64,000 nt of DNA from Spirosoma taeanense (GTDB lineage: Bacteria; Bacteroidota; Bacteroidia; Cytophagales; Spirosomataceae), in NCBI RefSeq assembly GCF_013127955.1, contig NZ_CP053435.1, positions 4,216,001-4,280,000 on the forward strand, in the 5' to 3' direction. Shown one piece after another: positions 53,381-62,593 of the stretch. The notes beneath the pieces were generated by a model. That model saw only the letters and a program-made list of their open reading frames with translations, ran no database searches and was not told the origin of the DNA. A program made the position numbers and the translations under genes. Numbering within the stretch: position 1 is the first letter of the stretch; each line of letters begins with the position of its first letter.

Positions 53381-54205
53381 ATGGAGATAAAAACATATAT
53401 ACCCACGAATGCACTACAGGCTTATGTGCAATCAATTATGATTTTCGGTTTGACGACTGAACAGACCAGCTCCAGGCCGATAAACCCTTTCCCGCCTACT
53501 CCGCAACACAGCCTGTTTTTTTATCTTCGAGATCCGATACAAACACTTTCCAGTACAAATGACCTTACGGTTAGCCCATCAGCCTTACTTGTTGGCCCAC
53601 AACTGACAAGAGTTGATATTCAGATGGGCCACCAGCATTTGATGATCCATGTTGGTTTTAAGCCGGGAGGCCTCCACCAACTCATCGGGGTTCCCATGCA
53701 TCAACTTATCGACAAGAGTTATTCTGTTTCTGATGTGTTGGGCAGCGAGGCCGATGACGTGCTGGAGCAGCTAAGAAACACCACCGACTGGCGGCAATTG
53801 GTGGCTGTTGTAGAGAGGTTCTTACTGAAGAAGCTATCGCACCATAAACAGGCTGAACCATTCGACAGGGCCATTTCGGCACTGCTACTTCATAACGGCA
53901 ACCTACCGATTGACGATGTGGCGGCAACCGCCTGCCTGAGCTTAAAACAATTTGAGCGAAAATGTAAAGAGCGAATTGGGTTGCCGCCAAAGTTGTTTGC
54001 CAGGCTCATCCGGTTTTCTAATGCATACCGCATCAGAGAAACAAACCCGCAGCTAAGCTGGTCCGCCATTTGTTATGAAAGTGGTTATTTCGATCAGATG
54101 CACCTGATACGGGATTTTAAAGAATTTGCCGGGGTAACACCAAAAACCATTACCAACGACCTCAACAATACGCCTTATCGCCTGCAGGCGAACATTCAGC
54201 TGTAG
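53381..54205 (+). CDS. AraC family transcriptional regulator
   Basis: About 274 residues from ATG at 53381 (MEIKTYIPTNALQAYVQSI); the open frame reaches back to 53291 but that part does not look like protein. The N-terminal 170 residues resemble the DUF6597-type sensor domain found in Bacteroidota AraC proteins (HSLFFYLRDP, HLMIHVGFKPGGLHQLIGVP). The C-terminal double helix-turn-helix runs from about 190: AISALLLHNGNLPIDDVAATACLSLKQFERKCKER in outline, then SWSAICYESGYFDQMHLIRDF and FAGVTPKTI. It may control the secreted DUF4440-type gene that starts 67 bases downstream. Confidence 0.88.
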   Translation: MEIKTYIPTNALQAYVQSIMIFGLTTEQTSSRPINPFPPTPQHSLFFYLRDPIQTLSSTNDLTVSPSALLVGPQLTRVDIQMGHQHLMIHVGFKPGGLHQLIGVPMHQLIDKSYSVSDVLGSEADDVLEQLRNTTDWRQLVAVVERFLLKKLSHHKQAEPFDRAISALLLHNGNLPIDDVAATACLSLKQFERKCKERIGLPPKLFARLIRFSNAYRIRETNPQLSWSAICYESGYFDQMHLIRDFKEFAGVTPKTITNDLNNTPYRLQANIQL

Positions 54206-54245
54206 AATGTCTTTTTTGTACTATTTCTATCCTACCGGTCAGGGA

Positions 54246-54253
54246 TAATTTTG
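54246..54253 (+). promoter_or_regulatory. -7 box upstream of the DUF4440-type gene
   Basis: TAATTTTG matches TAnnTTTG, 20 bases before the ATG at 54273. TTTTTTG occurs 28 bases earlier, which is further away than the usual spacing. Confidence 0.4.
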
Positions 54254-54272
54254 GTGCAAAAAACACAAAGAC

Positions 54273-54791
54273 ATGAAACAACTGATTTTATGCTGCTTTC
54301 TACTAGCAGGCAGCTTCCTGGCCAACGCCCAGAACCGGGCAACCGATGAAACACAAATCAATGAGCAGATCGATGCCATGATTGCGGACTGGAACCGCCA
54401 CAACTTCGACAACATAACCAGTTACACTACGCCGGATTTCGACTGGGTGAACATAGTTGGTCATTTGTGGCGGGGACAGAAGGAAAATAAGTTTGGGCTT
54501 GAGACGTTTCACAAATCCTTTTTCAAAAACACTCCGCAGACAAAGTCCCAAACGCAGATTCGCTTCGTGAAAGACGATATAGCTATCGTTCATCTTTTCT
54601 GGAGCGTAGGCGCTTTTTATCCGCCCGATGGCGTGGATAGAGGCACGAATAAAATGGGTGACGACCATGAATTAGCAACCCTTGTTATGCTAAAGCAAAA
54701 TGGCAAGTGGTTAATTACGGCAGGCCATAATATAGTCATCAATGAAGAGGCAGCAAGGGGCAATCCAGTTAACTACATGCCTAAAAACTAA
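54273..54791 (+). CDS. Secreted DUF4440 / SnoaL-like (NTF2 fold) protein
   Basis: A 172-residue protein. A signal peptide (LILCCFLLAGSFLANAQ) is followed by an NTF2-like fold: TQINEQIDAMIADWNRHNFD helix, YTTPDFDWVNIVGHLWRGQKE, then beta strands (DDIAIVHLFWSV, LATLVMLKQNGKWLITAGH). This matches the SgcJ/EcaC and DUF4440 groups, small cone-shaped pockets that bind ligands or catalyse isomerisation. Function not known. It has its own promoter box and is preceded by an AraC regulator; a GC-rich hairpin follows. Confidence 0.82.
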   Translation: MKQLILCCFLLAGSFLANAQNRATDETQINEQIDAMIADWNRHNFDNITSYTTPDFDWVNIVGHLWRGQKENKFGLETFHKSFFKNTPQTKSQTQIRFVKDDIAIVHLFWSVGAFYPPDGVDRGTNKMGDDHELATLVMLKQNGKWLITAGHNIVINEEAARGNPVNYMPKN

Positions 54792-54851
54792 TGGTCTGGT
54801 TAACCGGGTGCCTTGTAGCAGGCAGGTAATATTGACTTTGTGACTCACGGC

Positions 54852-54878
54852 CCTCCCGCCCAAAACACGGGCGGGAGG
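54852..54878 (+). terminator. Hairpin after the DUF4440-type gene
   Basis: CCTCCCGCCC, loop AAAACAC, GGGCGGGAGG: a perfect 10-bp GC stem 61 bases past the stop. The U-tract is missing, so termination efficiency is uncertain. Confidence 0.5.
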
Positions 54879-54908
54879 TAGCACCTTATACTTACCCAAA
54901 ACGAATTC

Positions 54909-54938
54909 TTGACTTCTGTATTGACTGGAATAATTTTA
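54909..54938 (+). promoter_or_regulatory. Weak promoter candidate
   Basis: TTG at 54909-54911, 19-base spacer, TAATTTTA at 54931-54938 (one mismatch to TAnnTTTG). It lies about 190 bases before the gene at 55131. Confidence 0.3.
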
Positions 54939-55130
54939 GAGTAAAAATCTGTAGTTACAGGTCATGCTACTCCATAAATAACCGTTGGCTAAAAATCCAT
55001 TGCGGTACAATTAGCAGATAGTGATTGACTAAAAATACTATTCATAGCTTATCGGCAGTTTCCTGAAATGCATTGAAAAAAGTCACGTAGAACTGGCACC
55101 ACGTCGCCCTCATTTTATCCGTAAACGTTT

Positions 55131-55727
55131 ATGCGCTTCCCACACCTGGTAAAAACAGGACCTTACCTACTCCTGAGGAGCTTTATGTTTGTCTGGCTGA
55201 CTTATTCTTCCTGCATTGGGCAAAATAACCCAACAAGACCCAATGGTGCAGTGCTGGATGTAGGCGTCCGGCTTCAGAAGACTATCAATCTCTACGCCGA
55301 AAATGGCATCACCGTCCAGTATACCAACCCTAAACTGGTTAGCCGACGGCTGTATGTAGGACTGAGCTACGTGACATCCCGATTAGGTACGGCCCTCCGC
55401 TCCAACGCCATTAAACAAGATAATTTTTTAGTCCACGCGGCCTACTACTTCCGGCCGAACTGGTTAGTTCGTCCCATGGCTAAAGTGAACGTAGGCTATT
55501 TCAAAGCCGATTATGGCGACGCCATGTTCAACGTTCTGCCCAGAACCTCGCTGTTGGCTTCGCCCGAACTGGGCCTTTGTTACTGCCCCGACATTCCGCT
55601 CAAAATCAACGCATCGGTTGGCTACAATTTGCTGACCGGCAATGGCGTGACTGGTCCGGGTACGCTTTACCCGGTGTTCGTGCAGACGAGTATTACCTGG
55701 AATATCCTGAAAAAAACCACTAACTAA
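55131..55727 (+). CDS. Hypothetical exported protein, probable beta-barrel
   Basis: A 198-residue protein. The N-terminus has a hydrophobic stretch (LLLRSFMFVWLTYSSCIGQ) likely to be a signal peptide. The rest has alternating polar and hydrophobic strands (RRLYVGLSYVTSRLGTAL, FLVHAAYYFRPNWLVRPM, PLKINASVGYNLL) and ends VFVQTSITWNILKKTTN. The pattern suits an 8-strand outer-membrane barrel. No family recognised. Its stop lies just before the next start (1-base gap), so it is co-transcribed with the lipoprotein hydrolase gene. Confidence 0.7.
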   Translation: MRFPHLVKTGPYLLLRSFMFVWLTYSSCIGQNNPTRPNGAVLDVGVRLQKTINLYAENGITVQYTNPKLVSRRLYVGLSYVTSRLGTALRSNAIKQDNFLVHAAYYFRPNWLVRPMAKVNVGYFKADYGDAMFNVLPRTSLLASPELGLCYCPDIPLKINASVGYNLLTGNGVTGPGTLYPVFVQTSITWNILKKTTN

Positions 55728-55728
55728 A

Positions 55729-56658
55729 ATGAAAACAATTGGTATCCTGCTGGTTATGCTCGTCGGCGTGGCCTGCTCATCGGAGCCCACTATTACGAAA
55801 GATATGCTCGATGGGGGAACGTTGTTTGACCCCTCGATTTACAAGCCGGAAAATTACCTGGTCTCAAAAGCAATTCCGAACCCAACTCCTGAGCAGGCCC
55901 GAAAACCGGTTCTTATTGCCTGCCATGGCTATACAGCCACCACCTTTGAGTGGGATGAGCTACGTACCTGGGCTGCGGGCCGAACCGACCTATTGCTTTC
56001 GCAGGTGTTGCTGGGCGGTCACGGACGCAGTTACGATGAATTCAAGAAATCGACCTGGCACGACTGGCAGGCTGCCATCACAGACGAATATGCCCGGCTG
56101 GAGAAAGCAGGCTACCAGAACATCAGCCTGCTGGGTTCTTCGACCAGTGGTGCCCTGCTCATGGAACTGGTGGCTTCGGGCTATTTTGCGAATCGGACCG
56201 CTCCCCGTACTATCCTGCTGGTTGATCCCATCGTGATTCCGTCTGACAAAACCCTGTCGCTGGTTAAGGTATTTGGTCCTATGTTGGGCTACGTCGAGAC
56301 CAACCAGACGGCGGCCGAAGATAAAGTGTATTACCGGTTCCGCCCCCAGGAGACTCTGCAGGAGTTGCAAAATCTGCTTACTGTCGTGCGAAAAGACCTC
56401 GAGAAAGGCATCAGGCTTCCCCCCGGCTGTAGTCTGAAAGTCTACAAGTCAAGTAAAGACCCATCGGCCGATCCGGTCAGCGCCGTCTTGATTTACAAGG
56501 GTATTTCCACGGCCGATGGCCAGCCTGTTACGGTCGAATTAATTGACTCCGACCTGCACGTTTATACCCGGCTAAACCTGCGCAGCAACGTAACGGCTAC
56601 CGACCGGGCGAACCAAACCGCCACCTTTACTGACATTACGGTAAGGGTACTTCGATAA
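55729..56658 (+). CDS. Alpha/beta hydrolase lipoprotein
   Basis: A 309-residue protein. The signal peptide ends in the lipobox VGVAC with the lipidated Cys at residue 16. The alpha/beta hydrolase core shows PVLIACHGYTATTFEWDELR (oxyanion region, H-G-Y), HGRSYDEFKKSTWHDW, and nucleophile elbow SLLGSSTSGALLMEL near 134-148; the usual G-x-S-x-G is altered at the last Gly to Ser but keeps the following Gly. The late part (from about 240) is beta-type and could be a cap. Probably an outer-membrane or periplasmic esterase or lipase-like enzyme. It is next to the barrel-like gene upstream. Confidence 0.8.
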   Translation: MKTIGILLVMLVGVACSSEPTITKDMLDGGTLFDPSIYKPENYLVSKAIPNPTPEQARKPVLIACHGYTATTFEWDELRTWAAGRTDLLLSQVLLGGHGRSYDEFKKSTWHDWQAAITDEYARLEKAGYQNISLLGSSTSGALLMELVASGYFANRTAPRTILLVDPIVIPSDKTLSLVKVFGPMLGYVETNQTAAEDKVYYRFRPQETLQELQNLLTVVRKDLEKGIRLPPGCSLKVYKSSKDPSADPVSAVLIYKGISTADGQPVTVELIDSDLHVYTRLNLRSNVTATDRANQTATFTDITVRVLR

Positions 56659-57438
56659 TCAGATCAGGCAAGGCAACCTACGGATCACAACTAATAACCG
56701 GGGTGATAAGTCCGATAGCCGGTGTGAATGAATTGCTGTCGGAATTCGCCACCAGTTGGCTGCTTAAGCAGACCACCGGTCTATGATGTTTTAAGCATAT
56801 TAAACCTGCTTAGGGTGTTTTAGTGGACGTCACTACTTTTTAGATTGTGAAGGAGTAAAATTGGAATCCATCCTTGCCAAAGACTTTAAATCTATCCTAG
56901 AAAATAAACCCATCGGTGGGTGCCCAGATGTCTGAAAACTGCGGATTGTGAATAGCGCCTGAGTATGAAGTGTTGAAAGCAATGCCCAATAATCACCGCG
57001 ACGTACTCCCCGACCCCGACACTCCTAAACAACCTATCCTACGACTGCGAAGTCGGTCAAACCACCCATAATTAGACACATTTAGACGCCAACAAATATC
57101 CAGCGCAAATAACTTCAAAAGTTCTTTATGGTTATAATAGCCCTCAAACCGCTGTGAGCAGCTTAAATACATGGTAAAGGCTGCTACCATTAACTAGACT
57201 TATTTTGCGAAGACCTAAACTTTGAATAATAGATTCTATTATATGTTAACCTGCGCACTGGCAAGCGCGCTAAATAGCTTATAGATTAGAGACACCTGCG
57301 CAACTTCGCTTTGAAGAACAAGTATTTGCTCCCCAAACTGAGCCAGTGGGCCAGCAACCTATCGCCTGCTTTTTAGGAAAAACAACGTTTGTGATGCTTT
57401 AATGCAAAGTTTTTCATAGGAGTTCGTAGTCGAAAAAG
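56659..57438. other. 780-base stretch without recognised gene
   Basis: Short open frames occur on both strands but none has a family motif, good start context or length. GC content is lower than in nearby genes and codon pattern is random. It may be a decayed gene or former mobile-element site; I see no inverted repeats at its ends. Confidence 0.5.
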
Positions 57439-57467
57439 AAAGGTACGCCCCGGAAGACGTACCCTTT
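57439..57467 (-). terminator. Terminator after susD-like gene
   Basis: Minus strand AAAG-GGTACG, 10-base loop, CGTACC-TTTCTTTTT. A 6-bp core with A/T extensions and one bulge, 14 bases past the stop. Confidence 0.65.
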
Positions 57468-57481
57468 AGAAAACGAATGGC

Positions 57482-58945
57482 TTATTTAGCAAACCATAGC
57501 TTGAATTTCATGTCATTTTTGCCGCCCTGCCGGGTTAAGGCTTCGCTGAAGTTTTTGTAGTTCAGTGATTCTTCGGAGCCGGGATAGGGCAGCCGCGTCG
57601 GAATAACCCCGCCGTTGGTGTTGATTACCGACGGCGACAGCGCCGGCAGGCCCGTCCGCCGGTATTCGGTCCAGGCTTCCAGTCCCTGGCCGAAGAGCGC
57701 GATCCACTTCTGCTCCATAATCTGCGGGTAGGCATCGGCCCCGCTTTTCAGGGCGTTGGCGGTCAGATAAGCCGGTGGAGCCGTCAGCTTATATTGGCTG
57801 AAAGAAGCCGTGATCCCATTCGTGTAGTTGGTGGCTACATCGCCCGCCGACGTAATGCCTTTGTACGCGAATTCGGCTTTGATGAACAGCAGTTCGGCAT
57901 AACTCATGATGACGCCCGGCGCCGTGGCCGCTACGAAATATGAGCCTACCTTCGAGGTTTTCGACAAACCCAGGGCGTTGGCATCGGCGTTTGACAGCCC
58001 GTTCGGAACGCCTTTATAATCGCCCCCATCGGCGGGGGTGTTGGCATAAACGGCCAGCCGTGGATCATTCAGGGCTTTGAGCTTATTTACCAGCGTCGCG
58101 CTGACCCGATGATCGTCGCGCGTTTTACGGTTCTGATTGATCGGGTTGTTGTTATTGGTTGCGTCGAGGTAGTTCAGCTGAACGTTGTCGGCGTTGGAAG
58201 CCAGAACCGGATATTTGGTTGGGTCGCTCAGAATCCGGTTGATTTCGGCTTTTACGTCGATGGGCGCATCGGCCTTGCCCAGCATCCGGTTGAGGATCCG
58301 CAGGCTGAGCGAATTGGCGAACTTCTTCCACTTCGCCAAGTCGTTATTGAACAGGATATCGCCCGCAATGGCTTTGCTGTTGTCATTGAGTACGATCATG
58401 TCGTTGGCGGCCTTCAGTTCGGCTACCAGCCCTGCATATACGTCTTTCTGCGCGTCATACTTCGGTTGCAGCGTTCCTTCCAGCCCCTGAATAGCCTGCG
58501 AATACGGAATGTCGCCATAAATATCGGTCAGCAGCGAAAACACCCACGAGCGCATAATGACGGCCACGGCCTGGTAATTCGGGTTATTGGCATCGGCCCC
58601 CAGTTTATAAATCCGCTGAAAATCGGCCTGCGATTCGATATAGAACACCTGCCAGGAAGCCGTGCCGTATACGTCGCTGCCAATGGTGTACTGGTCAATG
58701 TCGGTGTACTGAATCCGGGCCCAATACTGCGAAATCAGATCGCCCACGTCCATGCCTAGCGAACCGCCCCAGTAAGCATCCACGGCGCTCTGAATACCAT
58801 GCGGCAGGAACAGATCGGCCGTGGCTACGGTCGGGGCATTAGGGTTCGTATTGATTTCGGTGAAGTCACCCGTGCAGGCCGAGGCCCCCAGCAACAGGGC
58901 AGCCATGATCGTTTTGTTTCGGAACGAATAGAATATGCGTTTCAT
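57482..58945 (-). CDS. SusD/RagB-like outer-membrane lipoprotein
   Basis: A 487-residue lipoprotein. Signal peptide with lipobox LGASAC (Cys24), then DFTEINTNPNAPTVATADLF, which is typical of the SusD-like_2 branch. The tetratricopeptide-like helical body follows (YQAVAVIMRSWVFSLLTDIYGDIPYSQA near 130-157), and PGVIMSYAELLFIKAEFAYKG and EQKWIALFGQGLEAWTEYRRTG are in the C-terminal half. It binds substrate as the lid of the SusC channel encoded directly upstream. Substrate unknown; this branch is often linked with peptides or unidentified ligands. Confidence 0.93.
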   Translation of the reverse strand: MKRIFYSFRNKTIMAALLLGASACTGDFTEINTNPNAPTVATADLFLPHGIQSAVDAYWGGSLGMDVGDLISQYWARIQYTDIDQYTIGSDVYGTASWQVFYIESQADFQRIYKLGADANNPNYQAVAVIMRSWVFSLLTDIYGDIPYSQAIQGLEGTLQPKYDAQKDVYAGLVAELKAANDMIVLNDNSKAIAGDILFNNDLAKWKKFANSLSLRILNRMLGKADAPIDVKAEINRILSDPTKYPVLASNADNVQLNYLDATNNNNPINQNRKTRDDHRVSATLVNKLKALNDPRLAVYANTPADGGDYKGVPNGLSNADANALGLSKTSKVGSYFVAATAPGVIMSYAELLFIKAEFAYKGITSAGDVATNYTNGITASFSQYKLTAPPAYLTANALKSGADAYPQIMEQKWIALFGQGLEAWTEYRRTGLPALSPSVINTNGGVIPTRLPYPGSEESLNYKNFSEALTRQGGKNDMKFKLWFAK

Positions 58946-58999
58946 ACTATCGTGTAAAGTCTATGAATGTAAATCCCGGCCAGCACTCGCGACCTGGGA

Positions 59000-61900
59000 T
59001 TACAGATTGAAATTGATGTTGAAACCAATGCTGCGGGTAGTCGGAATCTGACCGTTTTCGATACCCTGCAGGTTGCCGTCGCCGTAAAAGCTCGTTTCCG
59101 GGTCGATATGCGGTACGTTGCTGTGCAGCAGTGCCAGGTTCCGGCCAACCAGCGAAACCGCAATATCGCGGAAGGGTAAGCGCCGGACCACCTGTCCGCC
59201 CAGCACGTAGGTCAGTTTCACCTCGCGCAGTTTGACAAAGCTGCCGTCGAAAATGGTAGCTTCGTTGTTGGTCAGCGAATAATACTTCTTGTGCCACTCT
59301 TCCGAGGTAATCCGTGTGGTATTGGGCGTATAGACGGGGTTCTCGGCCGTGCCGGTATTTACCACACCCTGCCCAACGATACCCCCTTCGCGACCTACCA
59401 GCGTTTCCTGCAGCACGCCCGTATACCGGCCGATGTTGACAGTTTGCGAGAAGATGTCACCACCATACCGCATATCGAGCAGGGTGCTGAGCGAAAGATT
59501 TTTATACCGGAACGTGTTCTGCAGGCCACCAATCCATTTCGGCGTGAAGTTGCCCAGAATCCGACGGGTTGGATCGAGCTGCGGATAGCCACTCTTATCG
59601 TAGATAATATTGCCGTTCGGGTCGCGCAGGAAACCCTGCCCGAAGAACGTCCCGTAGGGCTGCCCAACGCGGGCCTCTACCGATACGCCCCGGAACGAGT
59701 TTGTGGTGGTGGCACCGGTGAGCGGGTTATACGACGTATTCAGCTGATAGGTTGTCAGACCTTCGGCCAGCGAAATGACTTTGTTCTGGTTGCGGGCCCA
59801 GTTAACAGTAATATCCCACTGGAAGGCTCCGGTTTTTACCGGCGACGCCGTTAGCTGAACCTCAATGCCTTTGTTCTGGAGTTTACCGGCGTTCAGCAGT
59901 TTCGAGTTGAACCCGGACGCCTGCGAGACGTTTACGTCCAGAATCTGGTTGTAAGATTCCTTGTTGTAATACGTAACGTCCAGCCCTACGCGGTTATTCC
60001 AGAGTTTCACCTCCGCCCCCACTTCATAGGAGTTGGTCAGTTCCGGCTTCAGATTGGCATTCAGCATGGCGTTGTTCTCTGACAGCGAAGGCGTAGAACC
60101 CCACGGATTTTCATAGCGGTATGACTGAATCAGGCGGTAGGGATCGGTGTCGTTACCAACCCGGGCAATCCCAGCCCGAACCTTCGCAAACGACAGCGTG
60201 CGGGAGTTAAGCCCGAAGATGTCGGTCAGGATGGCGCTGACAGCCGCCGACGGGTAGAAATAGGAGTTGTTACCCGCGGGCAGAGCACTCGACCAGTCGT
60301 TGCGGGCGGTCAGGTCAACGAACAGATAGTTCCGGAAGCCCAGATTCGCCGATGCGTATACGCTGTTGACCGTCTTCTGAATGAAGGAGTTCTCGGCCAC
60401 CTTGGCCTGACGCGAGTTACCCAGGTTCCACACGCGCGGAATGGCCAGTTCGGTCGCGCCCATGTAGTTACGCTGGGCATAGTTGGTCCGGTGATTGCCG
60501 CCAATATTGGCCGTTACGTCGAACTCACCGAATTTATGCGTGGCGTTCAGCAGGAAGTCCGAGTTAGACTCGCGCACAAAGACTTGCTCCTCGTTGTAGC
60601 TGTCGTATTGTTTCGCGCCGTTCAGATTGTCGATCCGGGCTGCGTTTCGGGTCTTGCGCCGGTCCTCATAAACGTCCGTTCCCGTGCGGGCCGTTAGCGT
60701 CAGCCAGGGCGTAAATTTATACGTAGCCAGTATGTTCCCATAGAGCCGGTCTTTCTCGTTGGCCCGCGTGCTCAGGTTCAGGAAGTAATACGGGTTAGTC
60801 CAATAGTTGTAGTTCCAGTTGTACTGGTAGATGCTGTTGGGCGCCTGGTAGTTTTTCAACTGTTCCATATCGACCTGCCGACCGAACCAGATGAAGTAGA
60901 GCCCCCAGTTGGTGCGGTTATCGCTGCCGTCCTTAACGTAATTCCCCGTAGCCCGGATGTTTAGTTTGGGCGTCAGGTTCCAGCCCGCGTTCAGCGAAAC
61001 GGTCCGCCGTTTATAGTCGGTGTTTGGCAGAATACCCGTCTGGTTCAGATCCGTGAACGACAGCCGGAAATCGCCTTTGTCACTGCCGCCCGTTACTGAT
61101 ATGTTATTGGTCAGCGCTCGGCCCGTCTGGAAGAACTGATTTACGTTGTCGGGATGCGGCACAAACGGCGTTGCCTGCCGGACGCCGTTAACCACCGGCG
61201 AATCAAACTGCGGAACCAGGCGACCATCCATTCGTGGTCCCCAGCTTTCGTCTACCCCGTCGTTCACGCCTTTCCCGGTCCCATCCACAAACGAAAACTG
61301 ACCTTTGTTGCCCTGGCCGTATTCATCCTGCCAATCAGGCAGCCGGAACGGGCTGTCGAACGCAGTATTCGAGTTGACCGACACGCCGATGCCTTTAGTG
61401 CCCCGGCCGCTTTTGGTCGTGATCAGAATTACCCCATTGGCTCCGCGCGAACCATACAGCGCAGCCGCACTAGGCCCTTTCAGAACACTGACATTGTCGA
61501 TATCGTCGGGGTTAATGGAACCGGCCGCATTGCCGTAATCAACGCCCGTCCCCGAGCCGAAATTGCTATTGTCGATCGGTACGCCATCGACCACAAACAG
61601 CGGCTGGTTATTGCTGCCGATGGAGCTGGCGCCCCGAATCAGGATGCGCGACGATGCGCCGGGAGAACCGTTGGTACCCGTCACCTGAACCCCGGCAATT
61701 TTTCCGGACAGGGCATTGACGAAGTTCGTTGTCCGCGCCTGCGTCAGCTGCTTCCCGCCAACTTCCTGCACGGCATACCCCAGGGCTTTCTTTTCGCGCG
61801 TGATGCCGAGAGCCGTAACGACGATCTCGTTCAGGTTAGACGCATCTTCTTCCAGCGTAATGTTGATTGACGATTTTGTTCCAACCGGCACCTCAATCGA

Positions 61901-62140
61901 CTTATAGCCAATGTAGGAGACAACCAGCGTCGCATTGGGTGGACTGTTGAGCGTAAACTCGCCTTCAGCGTTGGTTGTGCTGCCCCGATCGGTTCCCTTG
62001 ATCAACACGTTTGCGCCGGGCAGGCCCGTACCGTCCGACTTCGACGTCACACGTCCTCGCAGTGTCTGATCCTGCGCATAGCCAGCTAAACTCATCAGCA
62101 TAGCTATAACCAGATAACTTCTCGTAAAGAAATCTCTCAC
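59000..62140 (-). CDS. SusC/RagA-type TonB-linked outer-membrane receptor
   Basis: A 1046-residue TonB-dependent transporter. A signal peptide (LVIAMLMSLAGYAQ) is followed by the carboxypeptidase-D-like regulatory domain (LRGRVTSKSDGTGLPGANVL), a plug domain with EIVVTALGITREKKALGYAV, SILIRG-like segments and VLKGPSAAALYGSRGANGV, and the 22-strand barrel to the C-terminal PTTRSIGFNINFNL. Start is GTG at 62140. It forms the energised import channel with the SusD-like partner encoded 54 bases downstream. The ligand is unknown; no glycosidases are nearby, but an M28 peptidase is divergently encoded. Confidence 0.95.
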   Translation of the reverse strand: MRDFFTRSYLVIAMLMSLAGYAQDQTLRGRVTSKSDGTGLPGANVLIKGTDRGSTTNAEGEFTLNSPPNATLVVSYIGYKSIEVPVGTKSSINITLEEDASNLNEIVVTALGITREKKALGYAVQEVGGKQLTQARTTNFVNALSGKIAGVQVTGTNGSPGASSRILIRGASSIGSNNQPLFVVDGVPIDNSNFGSGTGVDYGNAAGSINPDDIDNVSVLKGPSAAALYGSRGANGVILITTKSGRGTKGIGVSVNSNTAFDSPFRLPDWQDEYGQGNKGQFSFVDGTGKGVNDGVDESWGPRMDGRLVPQFDSPVVNGVRQATPFVPHPDNVNQFFQTGRALTNNISVTGGSDKGDFRLSFTDLNQTGILPNTDYKRRTVSLNAGWNLTPKLNIRATGNYVKDGSDNRTNWGLYFIWFGRQVDMEQLKNYQAPNSIYQYNWNYNYWTNPYYFLNLSTRANEKDRLYGNILATYKFTPWLTLTARTGTDVYEDRRKTRNAARIDNLNGAKQYDSYNEEQVFVRESNSDFLLNATHKFGEFDVTANIGGNHRTNYAQRNYMGATELAIPRVWNLGNSRQAKVAENSFIQKTVNSVYASANLGFRNYLFVDLTARNDWSSALPAGNNSYFYPSAAVSAILTDIFGLNSRTLSFAKVRAGIARVGNDTDPYRLIQSYRYENPWGSTPSLSENNAMLNANLKPELTNSYEVGAEVKLWNNRVGLDVTYYNKESYNQILDVNVSQASGFNSKLLNAGKLQNKGIEVQLTASPVKTGAFQWDITVNWARNQNKVISLAEGLTTYQLNTSYNPLTGATTTNSFRGVSVEARVGQPYGTFFGQGFLRDPNGNIIYDKSGYPQLDPTRRILGNFTPKWIGGLQNTFRYKNLSLSTLLDMRYGGDIFSQTVNIGRYTGVLQETLVGREGGIVGQGVVNTGTAENPVYTPNTTRITSEEWHKKYYSLTNNEATIFDGSFVKLREVKLTYVLGGQVVRRLPFRDIAVSLVGRNLALLHSNVPHIDPETSFYGDGNLQGIENGQIPTTRSIGFNINFNL

Positions 62141-62593
62141 CGTTAGTTAGATATTAAGTTAAGAAAACAGAATATGACTTTACCCACAAATGACATGACT
62201 ACTGACTGGCCTGAACCAGGGCTATCTGTTGTAGGAATATCCTTGTTAAAGCCTGCCGGAAATCATTCTGAAGGCAGCAAAAACATCTACTAACTTAAAG
62301 GCATTATTAATTTTATTCAAAATATTATTTTGTATTTAGTAAAATTGTTGAAATAATTATTTTTACAATTTACATACTACAAAATATACCTACTACGAAA
62401 CAGGAACGAATCAATAGATGAGGTTTTCTGTCCACCCGATAGCCGTAAGTAATCAGAGATTATATAGGATTATTTTAATTGCCATCCAACGAACCGGAAT
62501 CCGCCTGCTCACCCGTTAAAACCGGGTCAGCAACCGCCAGGCCCTTTACTGGAATACGCCAAAAACTATTATCTTGCCTGCTTTGCCATATCG
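62141..62593. other. 453-base divergent promoter region
   Basis: The region between the susC-like gene (minus) and the M28 peptidase gene (plus). It contains a very AT-rich core at about 62290-62400, as expected of promoters. No exact TAnnTTTG box with good spacing was found for either gene, and no gene or RNA structure was recognised. Confidence 0.6.

Larger units (their letters stand above)
54792..55130. other. Intergenic stretch of 339 bases
   Basis: No gene recognised. It holds a GC-rich hairpin near 54852-54878, a possible promoter near 54909-54938, and otherwise AT-rich sequence. Confidence 0.6.

Noticed and set aside
56993..57190. 65-aa minus-strand frame in the gene-poor stretch
   Set aside because: No family feature and no promoter or hairpin support.
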